A DNA stretch of 64,000 nucleotides from Ancylomarina sp. DW003 (GTDB taxonomy: Bacteria; Bacteroidota; Bacteroidia; Bacteroidales; Marinifilaceae): NCBI RefSeq assembly GCF_029029505.1, contig NZ_JAKJSD010000002.1, positions 248,001-312,000 on the forward strand. Reading direction: 5' to 3'. How positions within the stretch are numbered: the first letter of the stretch is position 1; every line of letters begins with the position of its first letter. Positions 35,367 through 44,690 of the stretch are shown piece by piece. Position numbers and translations under genes: made by a program. The notes beneath the pieces are model-generated. The model had not been told where the DNA came from. It did not search any database and saw only the letters and a list, made by a program, of their open reading frames with translations.

Positions 35367-36641
35367 TTATTTAAGCACTTTACGTCTTAATAGAGCTTCA
35401 AGATAATAATAGTCAGCATAAACCAATGCGACATCAATTTCATGTCCTTGCGGTTTAGCTCCGGTACTATGAAGCAAAAAGGCATCATTCACGCCTTCAG
35501 CCGAATAAGCTGGTGAAGCCAATGAATTAAGAATTCCATCAGCGGCAGCACAATAACGTTTTGCCTGTTCCGGTGTCTTTACCAAAGTACTCAATTCAAC
35601 CAAACCCGCAGCTGCAACAGCCGCCGCCGAAGCATCACGAGGCTCTCCTGCCTTACCGGTCAGGCTAAAATCCCAGTAGGGAATATAATCTTCAGGCAAG
35701 CCAAGGATATAACGCTCTGAGACCTTTTTTGCAAAGTCCAAAAATTTAGGATCTCCTGTTTCGCGGTACACCATGGTATAACCATAAACGGCCCAAGCTT
35801 GTCCTCTGGCCCAAACACTCTCATCAGCATAGCCTTGAGACGTATTTTTGTTGCGAACAGCACCTGTTTTCTCATCGTACTCTACCACATGATAACAAGA
35901 ATAATCTTCTCTAAAGTGGTTTTTCATTGTGGTTTCCGCATGCTTAACTGCGATGTCCCGATAAACAGGGTCACCAGTCTCTTCTGAAGCCCAAAACAAC
36001 AGTTCCAGATTAAGCATATTATCGATAATCGTAATATGTTGCTTCCACTGAGGATGCAATTCATTCGACCATGATTTGATGGTGCCCACTTTAGGGTTAT
36101 ATCTTGATATTAACGACTTGGCTGACTGAATCAAAACATCGCGGTATTCTTTTTTACCCGTTAAACGATAGGCTTGTCCGTATGAACAATACATCATAAA
36201 TCCAACATCGTGGTGTTCACGATTAAACTTATAAGGCTCAAGTGGCAGCGTTCTTTTTAAAGCTTCCTCTTTCCAGTATTCATTCTGAGTACTTTCATAC
36301 ATTTGCCAAAGTATACCCGGATAAAAACCAACAGTCCAAACTAACACGTCATTTTTAGGCATTTTCCAATGCTTATCGCCAGATTCAATCAAACGTGGAT
36401 GTGTCGTATAATCGGTATTTAAAGCGACCGACTTTTTTAACTGGTTCTCACAAACATTCAATTCGTTTTCTATATTAATTTGCAACTTTTCCTGAAAGAT
36501 TGAATTCTCTTTTCTTTCAAGAACAGATTGAGCCGCCTGAGATGATTTTACTGTATTCTTACAGGAAGGTACTATAATTAGCAGCATCCCAACAATCAGC
36601 AAACTCAGGGTTCTATTTAGAATTTGTAACATTCTTCGCAT
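35367..36641 (-). CDS. GH88 unsaturated glucuronyl hydrolase, lipoprotein
   Basis: I start at ATG 36641 (MRRMLQIL), which gives a lipoprotein signal ending in IVPSC; the longer frame from 36674 adds a polar extension before it. The 424-residue enzyme carries both GH88 catalytic-type Asp residues (about Asp145 in EHHDVGFMMY and Asp207 in IIDNMLN). It also has the YADESVWARGQAWAVYGY signature. It would split unsaturated uronate from lyase-made oligosaccharides. It is the last gene of the operon that starts with the surface lipoproteins and SusC, which ties it to imported oligosaccharides. It is a paralogue of the enzyme at 11.6 kb, sharing most motifs. Confidence 0.92.
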   Translation of the reverse strand: MRRMLQILNRTLSLLIVGMLLIIVPSCKNTVKSSQAAQSVLERKENSIFQEKLQINIENELNVCENQLKKSVALNTDYTTHPRLIESGDKHWKMPKNDVLVWTVGFYPGILWQMYESTQNEYWKEEALKRTLPLEPYKFNREHHDVGFMMYCSYGQAYRLTGKKEYRDVLIQSAKSLISRYNPKVGTIKSWSNELHPQWKQHITIIDNMLNLELLFWASEETGDPVYRDIAVKHAETTMKNHFREDYSCYHVVEYDEKTGAVRNKNTSQGYADESVWARGQAWAVYGYTMVYRETGDPKFLDFAKKVSERYILGLPEDYIPYWDFSLTGKAGEPRDASAAAVAAAGLVELSTLVKTPEQAKRYCAAADGILNSLASPAYSAEGVNDAFLLHSTGAKPQGHEIDVALVYADYYYLEALLRRKVLK

Positions 36642-36737
36642 AATTTGACAATCGAAGGTGCATCCCCTATTCAACTAAGGAATGCTCCTTGATTTATAAA
36701 GATAAATTGAATAGGTATTCAGATTTAGATACTAAAT

Positions 36738-38363
36738 CTAATCCTGTCCATTCCATAGTTCTGACTGATCTAACAATTGATTAATAGTTACCTCTTTCAA
36801 TGGTATTGGAAGTAAATTATGCTTCTCTTCAATATTATTACACTGGCGGTAATACCATGAAGAAGTCGCTATTCCATAATCTTCCATATCTTTTCTCAGA
36901 ATTTCCATATTCGTCTTTAGTCTTCCCCAACGAATTAAATCATGTTTACGAATCCCTTCGAAACAAAATTCTCTCATTCTCTCATCCATCAACTCATTAA
37001 AGAAATCATCCTTTGAAGCTACTGATGCCGGATCAATATTAGCCAGCCCAGCACGATTTCTAACCTGATTCAAATACAGAATAGCATCTCCTGTTTTAGC
37101 CAATTCATTCAAGGCTTCAGCTTTCATCAACAGAATATCTGAATAACGTAGGTAAGGGTAATTGATTCCCGTAAAGTTTTTATCAATATCTCCTGTTTCA
37201 AGAATCTTATAGCCATAAGTACCATCGCCATTGTCGACTCTATCGACACGACGGAATTTACCCGGGTACCAATTGGTTTTATTCGTTTCCTTAAGGATAA
37301 TCACTTTTCCTTTTTTATCGACTTTCCAATTGGCAATATTCCATTCGTAACGATTATCATTAACATTATCGAATTTATTAATCATCGTAATTGTAGGGTA
37401 ATGAAAAGCATAGGCATATGGGTTAAGATTACCGCTCGCATCAGCTTTAGGAAGTTGAATGGCAACCCCATTTAAGTTACCAATACGGCCATCTTCTCTA
37501 ATTCCCTGAGGGCGCAAGTTTCCAAACTGAATTTCGAAAATCACTTCTTTATCGTCGTTTTTATCTTCAATTTCGTTTAAGAATACCTGCTTATAACTTG
37601 GTAGTAATTGATGATAACCTGTATTGATTACAGAATCACAATGATTAATAGCCAGTTGATAAGCATCCTGCTTCTGAAGAGGTTTCCCTGCCATTGTCAT
37701 ATAAACACGAGCTAACAAAGCATGTGCAGCTGTACGCGATGCATGGCCATACTCAGTTGTACTTCCAGTTGGGTTAGGCAGGTACTTATAAGCAAATGAT
37801 AAATCTTCAGTAATAAAGTCATAAACCTCTGAAGATGGAGAAGCAACTATATTATTAGCTGCACTACCTTCAGTAACAGGCTTCTTACGCAAAGGTACAT
37901 CGCCCCATAATCGAACCAAATCGAAATAATAAAAAGCTCTCAGGAAACGTGCTTCTGCCAATAACTTATTTCTTGTTCCATCTTCAATATCTGCATCTGT
38001 TACTCTTGCTAAAAAGTAATTAGCCGAATTGATACCTTTGTACAAAGTCATCCAGGCCTTCTCTATATTATAGGTACTTGAGTTGTTCATATAAAGAGCA
38101 ACAGACCAATTTGAATTGGTTCTGTTATAAACAGCCTCGTCAGTTCCGTTCGTAAAATTCATTGACAAAAGGCTACCATACAAAGCATCACTAGCAATAT
38201 CGCTATAAACGGCAGCTAGTGCCAAGCGAGCTTCAGCTTCATTTTTATAAAACGTTTCGGGACTAATCGAAGAGTATGGCTCCTGATCTAATTCGTCGTG
38301 ACATGATGTTAGTCCTAAAAATAGTATTGATAGGCTAAGCATCCAGTTTATATTTATGTTCAT
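36738..38363 (-). CDS. SusD-like glycan-binding lipoprotein
   Basis: This 541-residue lipoprotein (LGLTSC lipobox) has the SusD/RagB pattern. The N-terminal part is SISPETFYKNEAEARLALAAVYSDI, the TPR-like helices contain ARFLRAFYYFDLVRLWGDVPL, and the C-terminal part has YLRYSDILLMKAEALNEL and DERMREFCFEGIRKHDLIRWG. It binds oligosaccharide at the cell surface and works as the lid of the SusC channel next to it. A structured leader similar to that of susC lies just before its start. The ligand is probably a glycosaminoglycan fragment given the surrounding enzymes. Confidence 0.95.
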   Translation of the reverse strand: MNININWMLSLSILFLGLTSCHDELDQEPYSSISPETFYKNEAEARLALAAVYSDIASDALYGSLLSMNFTNGTDEAVYNRTNSNWSVALYMNNSSTYNIEKAWMTLYKGINSANYFLARVTDADIEDGTRNKLLAEARFLRAFYYFDLVRLWGDVPLRKKPVTEGSAANNIVASPSSEVYDFITEDLSFAYKYLPNPTGSTTEYGHASRTAAHALLARVYMTMAGKPLQKQDAYQLAINHCDSVINTGYHQLLPSYKQVFLNEIEDKNDDKEVIFEIQFGNLRPQGIREDGRIGNLNGVAIQLPKADASGNLNPYAYAFHYPTITMINKFDNVNDNRYEWNIANWKVDKKGKVIILKETNKTNWYPGKFRRVDRVDNGDGTYGYKILETGDIDKNFTGINYPYLRYSDILLMKAEALNELAKTGDAILYLNQVRNRAGLANIDPASVASKDDFFNELMDERMREFCFEGIRKHDLIRWGRLKTNMEILRKDMEDYGIATSSWYYRQCNNIEEKHNLLPIPLKEVTINQLLDQSELWNGQD

Positions 38364-38384
38364 ATGATTATAATTTTAAAATTT

Positions 38385-38450
38385 GTCATATGGAAGTCGC
38401 CATTAAGACCTCTGTAACATGCCAAAGGTTTTAATATGGCTCGTTTCATT
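38385..38450 (-). promoter_or_regulatory. Structured leader shared with susC (copy before susD)
   Basis: The 18-mer at 38385-38402 differs from that at 41695-41712 in two positions, and a second shared block lies about 52 nt further upstream (38437-38449). Between them the minus-strand RNA can form a stem closed by GCCAU/AUGGC. The element ends 21 nt before the susD-like start codon. Confidence 0.65.
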
Positions 38451-38528
38451 TTATTCTTTTTTAGGGAGTAAGATTCAAAACTTACACCTCATCTTTTATA
38501 CTATATCCTGATATACAAACAGTATGGA

Positions 38529-41500
38529 TTAAAAACCTAACTCAACACCAAATGTTACAGTTGAGCTAATAGGATAAGCAGAGTAATCCAATCCTGGAGT
38601 TAAGGCACCATATTTACCTACTGAAACTTCAGGGTCGAAACCACTATAGTTTGTAAATGTTAGTAAGTTTTGACCTGACACATATATACGTGCCTTTTTA
38701 AACATAGTTTTCTTCAGAAAATTCTTATTAAAATTATAGGCCAGACTCACCGTCTTTAATCTTAAAAATGATCCATCTTCTACAATTCTTGAAGACACAA
38801 GATTTCCTGCAGCCGGGCCTCCTAATACATTATCTTCTCCACGAATAATGTGAATATCATTAGTTGGGTTATTAGGTGTATAACGATCAGCAACTGAAGC
38901 ATAATAATTATAGTTACTTCTCAACTCCGGATTTTCAAAATCAATACGGTTCGCATTTAAAACATCGTTACCATATGACCACTGAAAGAAAATAGACAAA
39001 TCAAATCCTTTGTAGCTAAAGTTATTGGTGATACCACCAAAATGCTTAGGTAGAGGGTTACCAATAACAGTACGATCCTTCTCATTAACAGTTCCGTCAC
39101 CATTTAAATCCTTATGCTTTACTGAACCTGGAATCACCTTCTTGTTTCCATTATCCGGAATACCATCTTTCAAAACATAACCTGTACCATTTACATAGTT
39201 AAAATCTTCTACCTGATATAAGCCATCAGAGATAACACCGTAAATTTGTCCAACTGGTTGTCCTACTCTTGTTAGGTACTCATGTTCGTTGTACTTGAAA
39301 TAATAATTTGCATTCCAAGGCAAATCCGTCTGTCCATCATTTAAAGCCACACATTTATTTCTATTAAATGAGATGTTGAACGAAGTGGACCACTTGAAAT
39401 TATCGTTTTCGATATTGCGAGATGTAAAACCGAATTCAAGTCCCTTATTTTCTACTTCACCAATATTTCTCCAGGCATTTTTAAATCCTGTACTTGGTGA
39501 AAGATCAGCTCTGATCAATAGATCTTTTGTATTTTTCTTATAAAGATCTAAAGTTAAACTCAATCGGTTATCGAAGAAAGCAGCGTCTAATCCTAAGTTA
39601 TATTGAATAGTTGTTTCCCACTTCAGATCCTTATCTGCTACATTCTGGTGTTCAACACCTTTCTGGTAAACACCTCCAAATTCATAGCCACTATATTCGC
39701 TCACTCCCATTTGAGAAAAAGCACTGTAGTCGCCAACTTTATTATTTCCTGTCTCACCCCAACCTGCTCTTAGTTTTAGGTTTGAGAAAACATTCAGATC
39801 CTGAATAAATGACTCTTCAATTAAACGCCACCCCATTGATATAGACGGGAAGTACCCCCACTTATTATCGCCCAGAAAACGAGAAGAACCATCAGCACGC
39901 ATTGTTGCTGTAAATAAATACTTTTCTCTAAAAGAATAATCCAGACGAGAGAAGTAAGATGTCATTGTACTTTTTCCTTTATAAGATGTTGGAAGAAGAG
40001 GTGCTGTTCCCAATTCTAAACCATCAACACCAAGAGATTCAATTGGCATTAATGTATTGGCTGACACAAATGAGTCATAAGTTCTTGAAGACATTTCATG
40101 ACCAATCAAAGCATCGAACTTATGCCCACCAGAAAAACTTTTCTTGTAGTTTAAAACATTTGATGAAGAAAGAATGTAGTAACGTCGATCTGTTAATCGC
40201 CCGTTGATTCCTTTAACCCCATAAGTTCCTTCATAAGTATCTTTCCCCTGAAACAATGATTCACGACGTTGATCCGTCACATATCCCCCATTCATACGAA
40301 GGCTTAATCCTTTAGCTAGTTCGAAGTCACCCGTCAGGTTTGCTCTAAACACATCCAATTCTTTAACACGGTCTGTATTAGAAAGCGTTTTCACCGGATT
40401 GAATCGTAGGTTATTCCTGTCATCCGGATCAATTCCACCTTCCAGTCCATCATCGTTAACAGGATCAACGGGACGGAAAGAAATTGCATCCTTAAGTATA
40501 CTTACACGATTGTTTCCTGAAACTTGTTCTCCCTCCTGCTTAATATGAGAGTAGTTGACTTTGAAACCTATTTTGATTTTATCAGTCAGTTTATGGTTCA
40601 ACTTCAGGCTTCCATTATATTTCTGATAGCCTGTATGAATCATTGTTCCTTCCTGATTTAGAAAATCTATAGAAGCATAATGTTTTGTTTTATCATTACC
40701 ACCACTCATACTCACATTATGATTCTGAATAATGGCTTCGCGGAAAATCTTATCCTGCCAATTTGTAGTTTTCGAATTACGGTACAATTCCGGATCAACC
40801 CAATGCTCGTTAAATGTTTCCAAATAAGTTCCTCCTTGTCCGGTTGCAATTTCTTCCTGCATCTTAACAAAATCGTAAGCTCCCATTACATCTACACGAT
40901 TAGGCACCCACTGCACACCCAATGAGCTTCTTACACTTATACGTGTAGGGCCTACTTTACCACCTTTGGTATTAATAATTACAACTCCGTTCGCACCACG
41001 AGATCCGTAAATTGCTGTCGCCGATGCATCCTTCAATACATCAAAACTTTCAATATCACTTGTATTAACAGTACCCGGATCGAAGCTTTCCATAGGTATA
41101 CCATCAACAACATATAGGGGTGAATTATCACCTGTTACTGAGTTTCCTCCACGAATGACGATTTGCATTCCGGAACCAGGCGTACCGTCAGATGCCATAA
41201 CCTGTACGCCGGCCATACGTCCGGCCAAAGCCTGGTCGAAATTTGCCACCGGCGATTTGGCTAGTTCGTCTGATTTTACTGAAACAATAGCTCCCGTAAC
41301 ATCCTTAATATTCTTTTTACCATAGCCAACAACCACAACCTGATCCAGTTGTTGCATATCCTCTTCAAGTGTAATGTTTAAGTTTGTTTTACCCGCTACA
41401 CTCACCACTTGTGATTTAAAACCAATAAAAGAAATAACAAGCTGTGCCTTGTCACCAACTTGCAAGCTAAATTTCCCATAAATATCGGTTGACGTTCCGT

Positions 41501-41669
41501 TAGTTGTTCCTTTTTCAAGAATACTTACTCCTGGTAAGCTAATTCCTGAAGCGTCATTTACAACACCACTTATTTTTTTGCCTTGAGCAAAAATTAGGCT
41601 CGACGAAAACATAAACACAAGCAATAGTACAGCGTGTGCCAATTTTCTAAGTTTATTTATATTTTTCAT
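38529..41669 (-). CDS. SusC-like TonB-dependent outer-membrane transporter
   Basis: The 1046-residue transporter has a signal peptide (to about 29, LIFAQ) and a carboxypeptidase-regulatory-like domain (about 32-108, ISGVVNDASGISLPGVSILEKGTTNGTSTD). A TonB-box-like QVVVVGYG is followed by a plug with the RagA signature DIESFDVLKDASATAIYGSRGANGVVIINTKGG (about 205-237). A 22-strand-type barrel ends in an aromatic-terminated strand (TFGVELGF). With the SusD-like protein it imports oligosaccharides into the periplasm, powered by TonB. The neighbouring lyases, GH88 and hybrid sensor point to a uronic-acid-containing glycan. It has its own structured leader. Confidence 0.96.
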   Translation of the reverse strand: MKNINKLRKLAHAVLLLVFMFSSSLIFAQGKKISGVVNDASGISLPGVSILEKGTTNGTSTDIYGKFSLQVGDKAQLVISFIGFKSQVVSVAGKTNLNITLEEDMQQLDQVVVVGYGKKNIKDVTGAIVSVKSDELAKSPVANFDQALAGRMAGVQVMASDGTPGSGMQIVIRGGNSVTGDNSPLYVVDGIPMESFDPGTVNTSDIESFDVLKDASATAIYGSRGANGVVIINTKGGKVGPTRISVRSSLGVQWVPNRVDVMGAYDFVKMQEEIATGQGGTYLETFNEHWVDPELYRNSKTTNWQDKIFREAIIQNHNVSMSGGNDKTKHYASIDFLNQEGTMIHTGYQKYNGSLKLNHKLTDKIKIGFKVNYSHIKQEGEQVSGNNRVSILKDAISFRPVDPVNDDGLEGGIDPDDRNNLRFNPVKTLSNTDRVKELDVFRANLTGDFELAKGLSLRMNGGYVTDQRRESLFQGKDTYEGTYGVKGINGRLTDRRYYILSSSNVLNYKKSFSGGHKFDALIGHEMSSRTYDSFVSANTLMPIESLGVDGLELGTAPLLPTSYKGKSTMTSYFSRLDYSFREKYLFTATMRADGSSRFLGDNKWGYFPSISMGWRLIEESFIQDLNVFSNLKLRAGWGETGNNKVGDYSAFSQMGVSEYSGYEFGGVYQKGVEHQNVADKDLKWETTIQYNLGLDAAFFDNRLSLTLDLYKKNTKDLLIRADLSPSTGFKNAWRNIGEVENKGLEFGFTSRNIENDNFKWSTSFNISFNRNKCVALNDGQTDLPWNANYYFKYNEHEYLTRVGQPVGQIYGVISDGLYQVEDFNYVNGTGYVLKDGIPDNGNKKVIPGSVKHKDLNGDGTVNEKDRTVIGNPLPKHFGGITNNFSYKGFDLSIFFQWSYGNDVLNANRIDFENPELRSNYNYYASVADRYTPNNPTNDIHIIRGEDNVLGGPAAGNLVSSRIVEDGSFLRLKTVSLAYNFNKNFLKKTMFKKARIYVSGQNLLTFTNYSGFDPEVSVGKYGALTPGLDYSAYPISSTVTFGVELGF

Positions 41670-41694
41670 GCGTCTCTAATTTGATCTTTGTAAG

Positions 41695-41761
41695 GTCACA
41701 TGGAAGTTGCCAATTAGCCATTTCCTCCAGATTGGAGATACCTGCTAATGACTCATTTCAT
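41695..41761 (-). promoter_or_regulatory. Structured leader shared with susD (copy before susC)
   Basis: The 18-mer at 41695-41712 and the block at 41749-41761 match the copy before susD in order and spacing (52-54 nt). The minus-strand RNA can form a stem from GUCAUUAGC and GCUAAUUGGC with one bulge, plus an inner CUCCA/UGGAG hairpin. It ends 25 nt before the susC-like start codon. Confidence 0.65.
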
Positions 41762-41804
41762 GAAATTCATTTCTATAGATTAGGTTAATCTTATTCAGAC
41801 AACA

Positions 41805-42473
41805 CTATTTTTTCACAGCACTAACTGTCACTTTAGAGATAAAAGTTGTTCTGGTCAAATTCTTAAGGGATTTACCCTTATGAATGGATCTAAATGCAAC
41901 AACTACTTTTCTCCCCAGGTATTTCTTTAAATTAATACGCTGAAGTACAGCCTTATTTTCTTTGTGAATATTGCCCAGATACAACTCATCCCAATTTGCA
42001 CTCTCAACATTTCCATTGTAATTAGTGGAAATTAGAATCTTTAAGTCATTTCCTGTATCCGTACCATATTTAGAATAAGCTTCGATATTCAACACTGGTT
42101 TTTTACAAGCATCCAAATTAATCTCTTCGGAGATTAACCAATCGTCGTTCTCCAACTTATTGGGAACCATGATAACGCCTCTTTTAGACTCACCATGAAT
42201 ACCATTAACAGTCCAGTTTCCCCATGAGCTCGTCCATTTCTTATTGGCAGATTGCTGAGGTTCACCTTTTAAACTGATTGCTGTAAAGTTTCCTGTTTGG
42301 TTTTCTCCTTCTACGGGTTTTAGTTCTTGCCAACCATCCTCGAATAAGACAGTCTTTCCTTTGCTTTTATCTTTAGCAAAAGAAGATACAGTGCCAAAGC
42401 TTAGGAAGGATACCAGCAAAATAGCCGGCACCATCCTTTGTGTATATTTTTTTTTACCAAGTCTCATCATCAT
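41805..42473 (-). CDS. Secreted protein, paralogue of the neighbouring C-terminal domain
   Basis: The 222-residue protein has a signal peptide (to about 34) and one domain (about 45-222). That domain repeats the C-terminal part of the next protein upstream: LFEDGW, WTSSWGNWTVNGIHG, RGVIMVPNKLENDDWLIS, SKYGTDTGNDLKILISTNYNG and a final TRTTFISKVTVSAVKK. The fold looks like the choice-of-anchor/jelly-roll type used for surface glycan binding. It starts 2 nt after the stop of its neighbour, so the two are co-translated. It probably arose by duplication of that domain. No catalytic motif is recognisable. Confidence 0.7.
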   Translation of the reverse strand: MMMRLGKKKYTQRMVPAILLVSFLSFGTVSSFAKDKSKGKTVLFEDGWQELKPVEGENQTGNFTAISLKGEPQQSANKKWTSSWGNWTVNGIHGESKRGVIMVPNKLENDDWLISEEINLDACKKPVLNIEAYSKYGTDTGNDLKILISTNYNGNVESANWDELYLGNIHKENKAVLQRINLKKYLGRKVVVAFRSIHKGKSLKNLTRTTFISKVTVSAVKK

Positions 42474-42475
42474 TT

Positions 42476-44296
42476 CTATTTACGAATAGCATTCACTTTG
42501 AAATCTAGTATAAAATGTGATCTTGTAAATTGAGTTAAAACAAGGTCTCCTGATAAAAGACTTGTGTGTCGAAGCGCAATGGTAACTGTCTTTCCATCAA
42601 ATTGGCTCAAATCAACTTCTCTATCTTTGGAAGGCGATGTTGTTGGTAGTTTGTCAAAAGCAAGTTCTACCCATGTTGCTGTCGCAACGTCACCATTATA
42701 ATCTTCAGATACCAACAACTTAAGAGTACTGGCATCGACACCATACTTGGAGTAACCTGCAAAGTTTACCTTTGTCTTAACATGATTCGTTAAATCAACC
42801 GATGGTGTCATCAACCAGTCATCATTTTCAGTCTTTTGCGGGATCATTACAGCACCACGTACAGTCGTACCAGCTTGATCAAGAACCGACCAATTTCCCC
42901 ATCCTCTGGTCCATTTGTTATTTGAAGCCTGAACAGGATCCCCTACAGAACTATATGTTAACATATTACCTAAACCTGTATCTCCTGATGAAGGACTTAC
43001 ATTATCCCAACCATCTTCGAATAGTTGCTCAACAACAGCCGCTTTTACCGTAATTGTAATAACATCAGTAAAAGTCGCTTCTCCGGCAAGATTAGTTGCT
43101 TTTACTGTAAGAGGATAATCTCCTATTGCCAATGCATTACCTTCAGTTAACGAAATAACACCAGTTGCTGCATCAATCGTAAATTCGCCATAATTATCAA
43201 CAAGTGAATAGGTAGGAGTTGATCCGGAAACAGTGGGAACATCAGACGTAAATGCGAAAGCCTGGTTTATGCTATAATTTGCACTCGCATAAGTAAGATC
43301 AGTTGCAATAATTGCCTGAATAGCGATAATTTCGAATGAAAGCGCATCAACAAAATCAACACTTCCATGTTCATTAGTTGCAACAACAGTTAAACTGTAA
43401 GTATCAATAGCCAAAGTATGAGCTTGTGGAAGTGATACAACACCTGATACCGGATCAATAGTGAAAGCGTCAAAGTTATTCTTTAATGAATATGATACAG
43501 GACCTGTTCCATTAATCGTTGGTTCTACCGATTGCTTAGCCTGCGTTTGTTGCACGCCTAAATATGTTTTAGTAGAATAAACAAGGTCGTATGGTAAGGT
43601 TTGAACATCAATTCTAACGACTTCATTGAAAGTTTGCTCACCCGTTACATTTGTTGCCACTACAGATAATCTATATTCTCCTGCATCAAGCTGTGAATCT
43701 AAAGGCAATGAAATTTCACCCGTTGCAGAATCAATTATAAAATCAGAATTCTCAGATAGAGTAAAAGTAACCGGATTCGTTCCTTTAAATTCAGGAATCG
43801 TCGTTTTCTGTCCTTCCAAACCTCTTACTACAACTTGCTGTAAAGGTGTGTAGCGTAATCCTTCAATTGCTGATGGCAAAACAATCAGCTCAAAAGCTTT
43901 TGGAAAAACAACTTCGCCGGCACCATTACTCACTTTTATATCAAGGAAGTAAGTTCCCGCAATAAGTTCATTGTCGACTTTCAATTTGATGATACCAGTT
44001 GTATCAACAATCTGGAATTCTCCTTCTACATAAACACCACCTTCTTCTGCTGTACCCGCAGCAATTTCAAATTTTGGCTTACTTGTAGAAAAAACAACAG
44101 GACAAGCTGTCTCCATTACTTTTCCTTCGTAAACCTCACTTACCGAAGCATAACGAAGACCACTAGGTGCCATTACGTCTTTATTCTCTTCTTCGTCATC
44201 ACAAGAAAAGGAGAAGACCGAAAGGAAGGCAAAAGCTATAGCCATCCACAGGCTTCCAAAGCGCCATTTACTTTTACAATCGTTTGAATGATTCAT
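42476..44296 (-). CDS. Surface lipoprotein with Ig-like repeats and jelly-roll-like end
   Basis: The 606-residue lipoprotein (SFSC lipobox at about Cys32) has four cadherin/Ig-like repeats (about 45-420). Each contains an F.IDS.TG.ISLP or FTIDAATGVISL strand pair followed by AG.Y.L.V.ATN. A C-terminal domain of about 170 residues follows, with WTRGWGNWSV and RGAVMIPQKTENDDWLMTPS. The layout, a stalk plus a binding domain at the tip, is that of a surface glycan-binding protein. It is the first gene of the operon leading to susC. SGBPs more often follow susD, so this order is less usual. The ligand is inferred from the locus. Confidence 0.75.
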   Translation of the reverse strand: MNHSNDCKSKWRFGSLWMAIAFAFLSVFSFSCDDEEENKDVMAPSGLRYASVSEVYEGKVMETACPVVFSTSKPKFEIAAGTAEEGGVYVEGEFQIVDTTGIIKLKVDNELIAGTYFLDIKVSNGAGEVVFPKAFELIVLPSAIEGLRYTPLQQVVVRGLEGQKTTIPEFKGTNPVTFTLSENSDFIIDSATGEISLPLDSQLDAGEYRLSVVATNVTGEQTFNEVVRIDVQTLPYDLVYSTKTYLGVQQTQAKQSVEPTINGTGPVSYSLKNNFDAFTIDPVSGVVSLPQAHTLAIDTYSLTVVATNEHGSVDFVDALSFEIIAIQAIIATDLTYASANYSINQAFAFTSDVPTVSGSTPTYSLVDNYGEFTIDAATGVISLTEGNALAIGDYPLTVKATNLAGEATFTDVITITVKAAVVEQLFEDGWDNVSPSSGDTGLGNMLTYSSVGDPVQASNNKWTRGWGNWSVLDQAGTTVRGAVMIPQKTENDDWLMTPSVDLTNHVKTKVNFAGYSKYGVDASTLKLLVSEDYNGDVATATWVELAFDKLPTTSPSKDREVDLSQFDGKTVTIALRHTSLLSGDLVLTQFTRSHFILDFKVNAIRK

Positions 44297-44346
44297 TAGA
44301 TTAGGGTTTTAATCATATTAGTATTAGATTTTTTTAGATATCGAAA

Positions 44347-44362
44347 TCGTTTACGAAAACGA
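44347..44362. promoter_or_regulatory. Palindromic site before surface-lipoprotein operon
   Basis: TCGTTT-ACGA-AAACGA is a perfect dyad 51 nt upstream of the surface-lipoprotein start codon. It may be an operator for this operon. The regulator is unknown; its sequence differs from the GCAATCGATT sites. Confidence 0.45.
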
Positions 44363-44464
44363 CTGCGTAAATGTATCTAAGCCATAAGGTGTCGATATGA
44401 TACTTTTATCCAAAAAACATCCAATATCCTCCAAACAACACAATTCTAGCATCTAAGACTATTT

Positions 44465-44497
44465 ATTCGTACGATTACATCATATTATTGTACGAAT
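44465..44497. promoter_or_regulatory. Inverted repeat ATTCGTAC-N17-GTACGAAT
   Basis: Perfect 8-bp arms at 44465-44472 and 44490-44497 lie in the 394-nt gap between the hybrid sensor gene and the surface-lipoprotein operon. The arm spacing (25 bp start to start) would place them on similar helix faces. It is a candidate site for the hybrid sensor's AraC-type domain. Nothing else is recognised in the gap apart from the dyad at 44347. Confidence 0.45.
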
Positions 44498-44690
44498 TTG
44501 GGTGTAAAAATATTAAAGTGTTCCTCAAGTCAAAATATTTATGTCAACCCCACTGATAATAAGTGGTATTTGTATTGATTTTAAGGAACTAATGTAGATG
44601 AGAAAAGAGAAATTTCATGTGAATTGAGGCAAGTAAAAAATGAGATAGGTAAGAAACTATAAATACCGGAATTATCCAGCATTTATAAAT

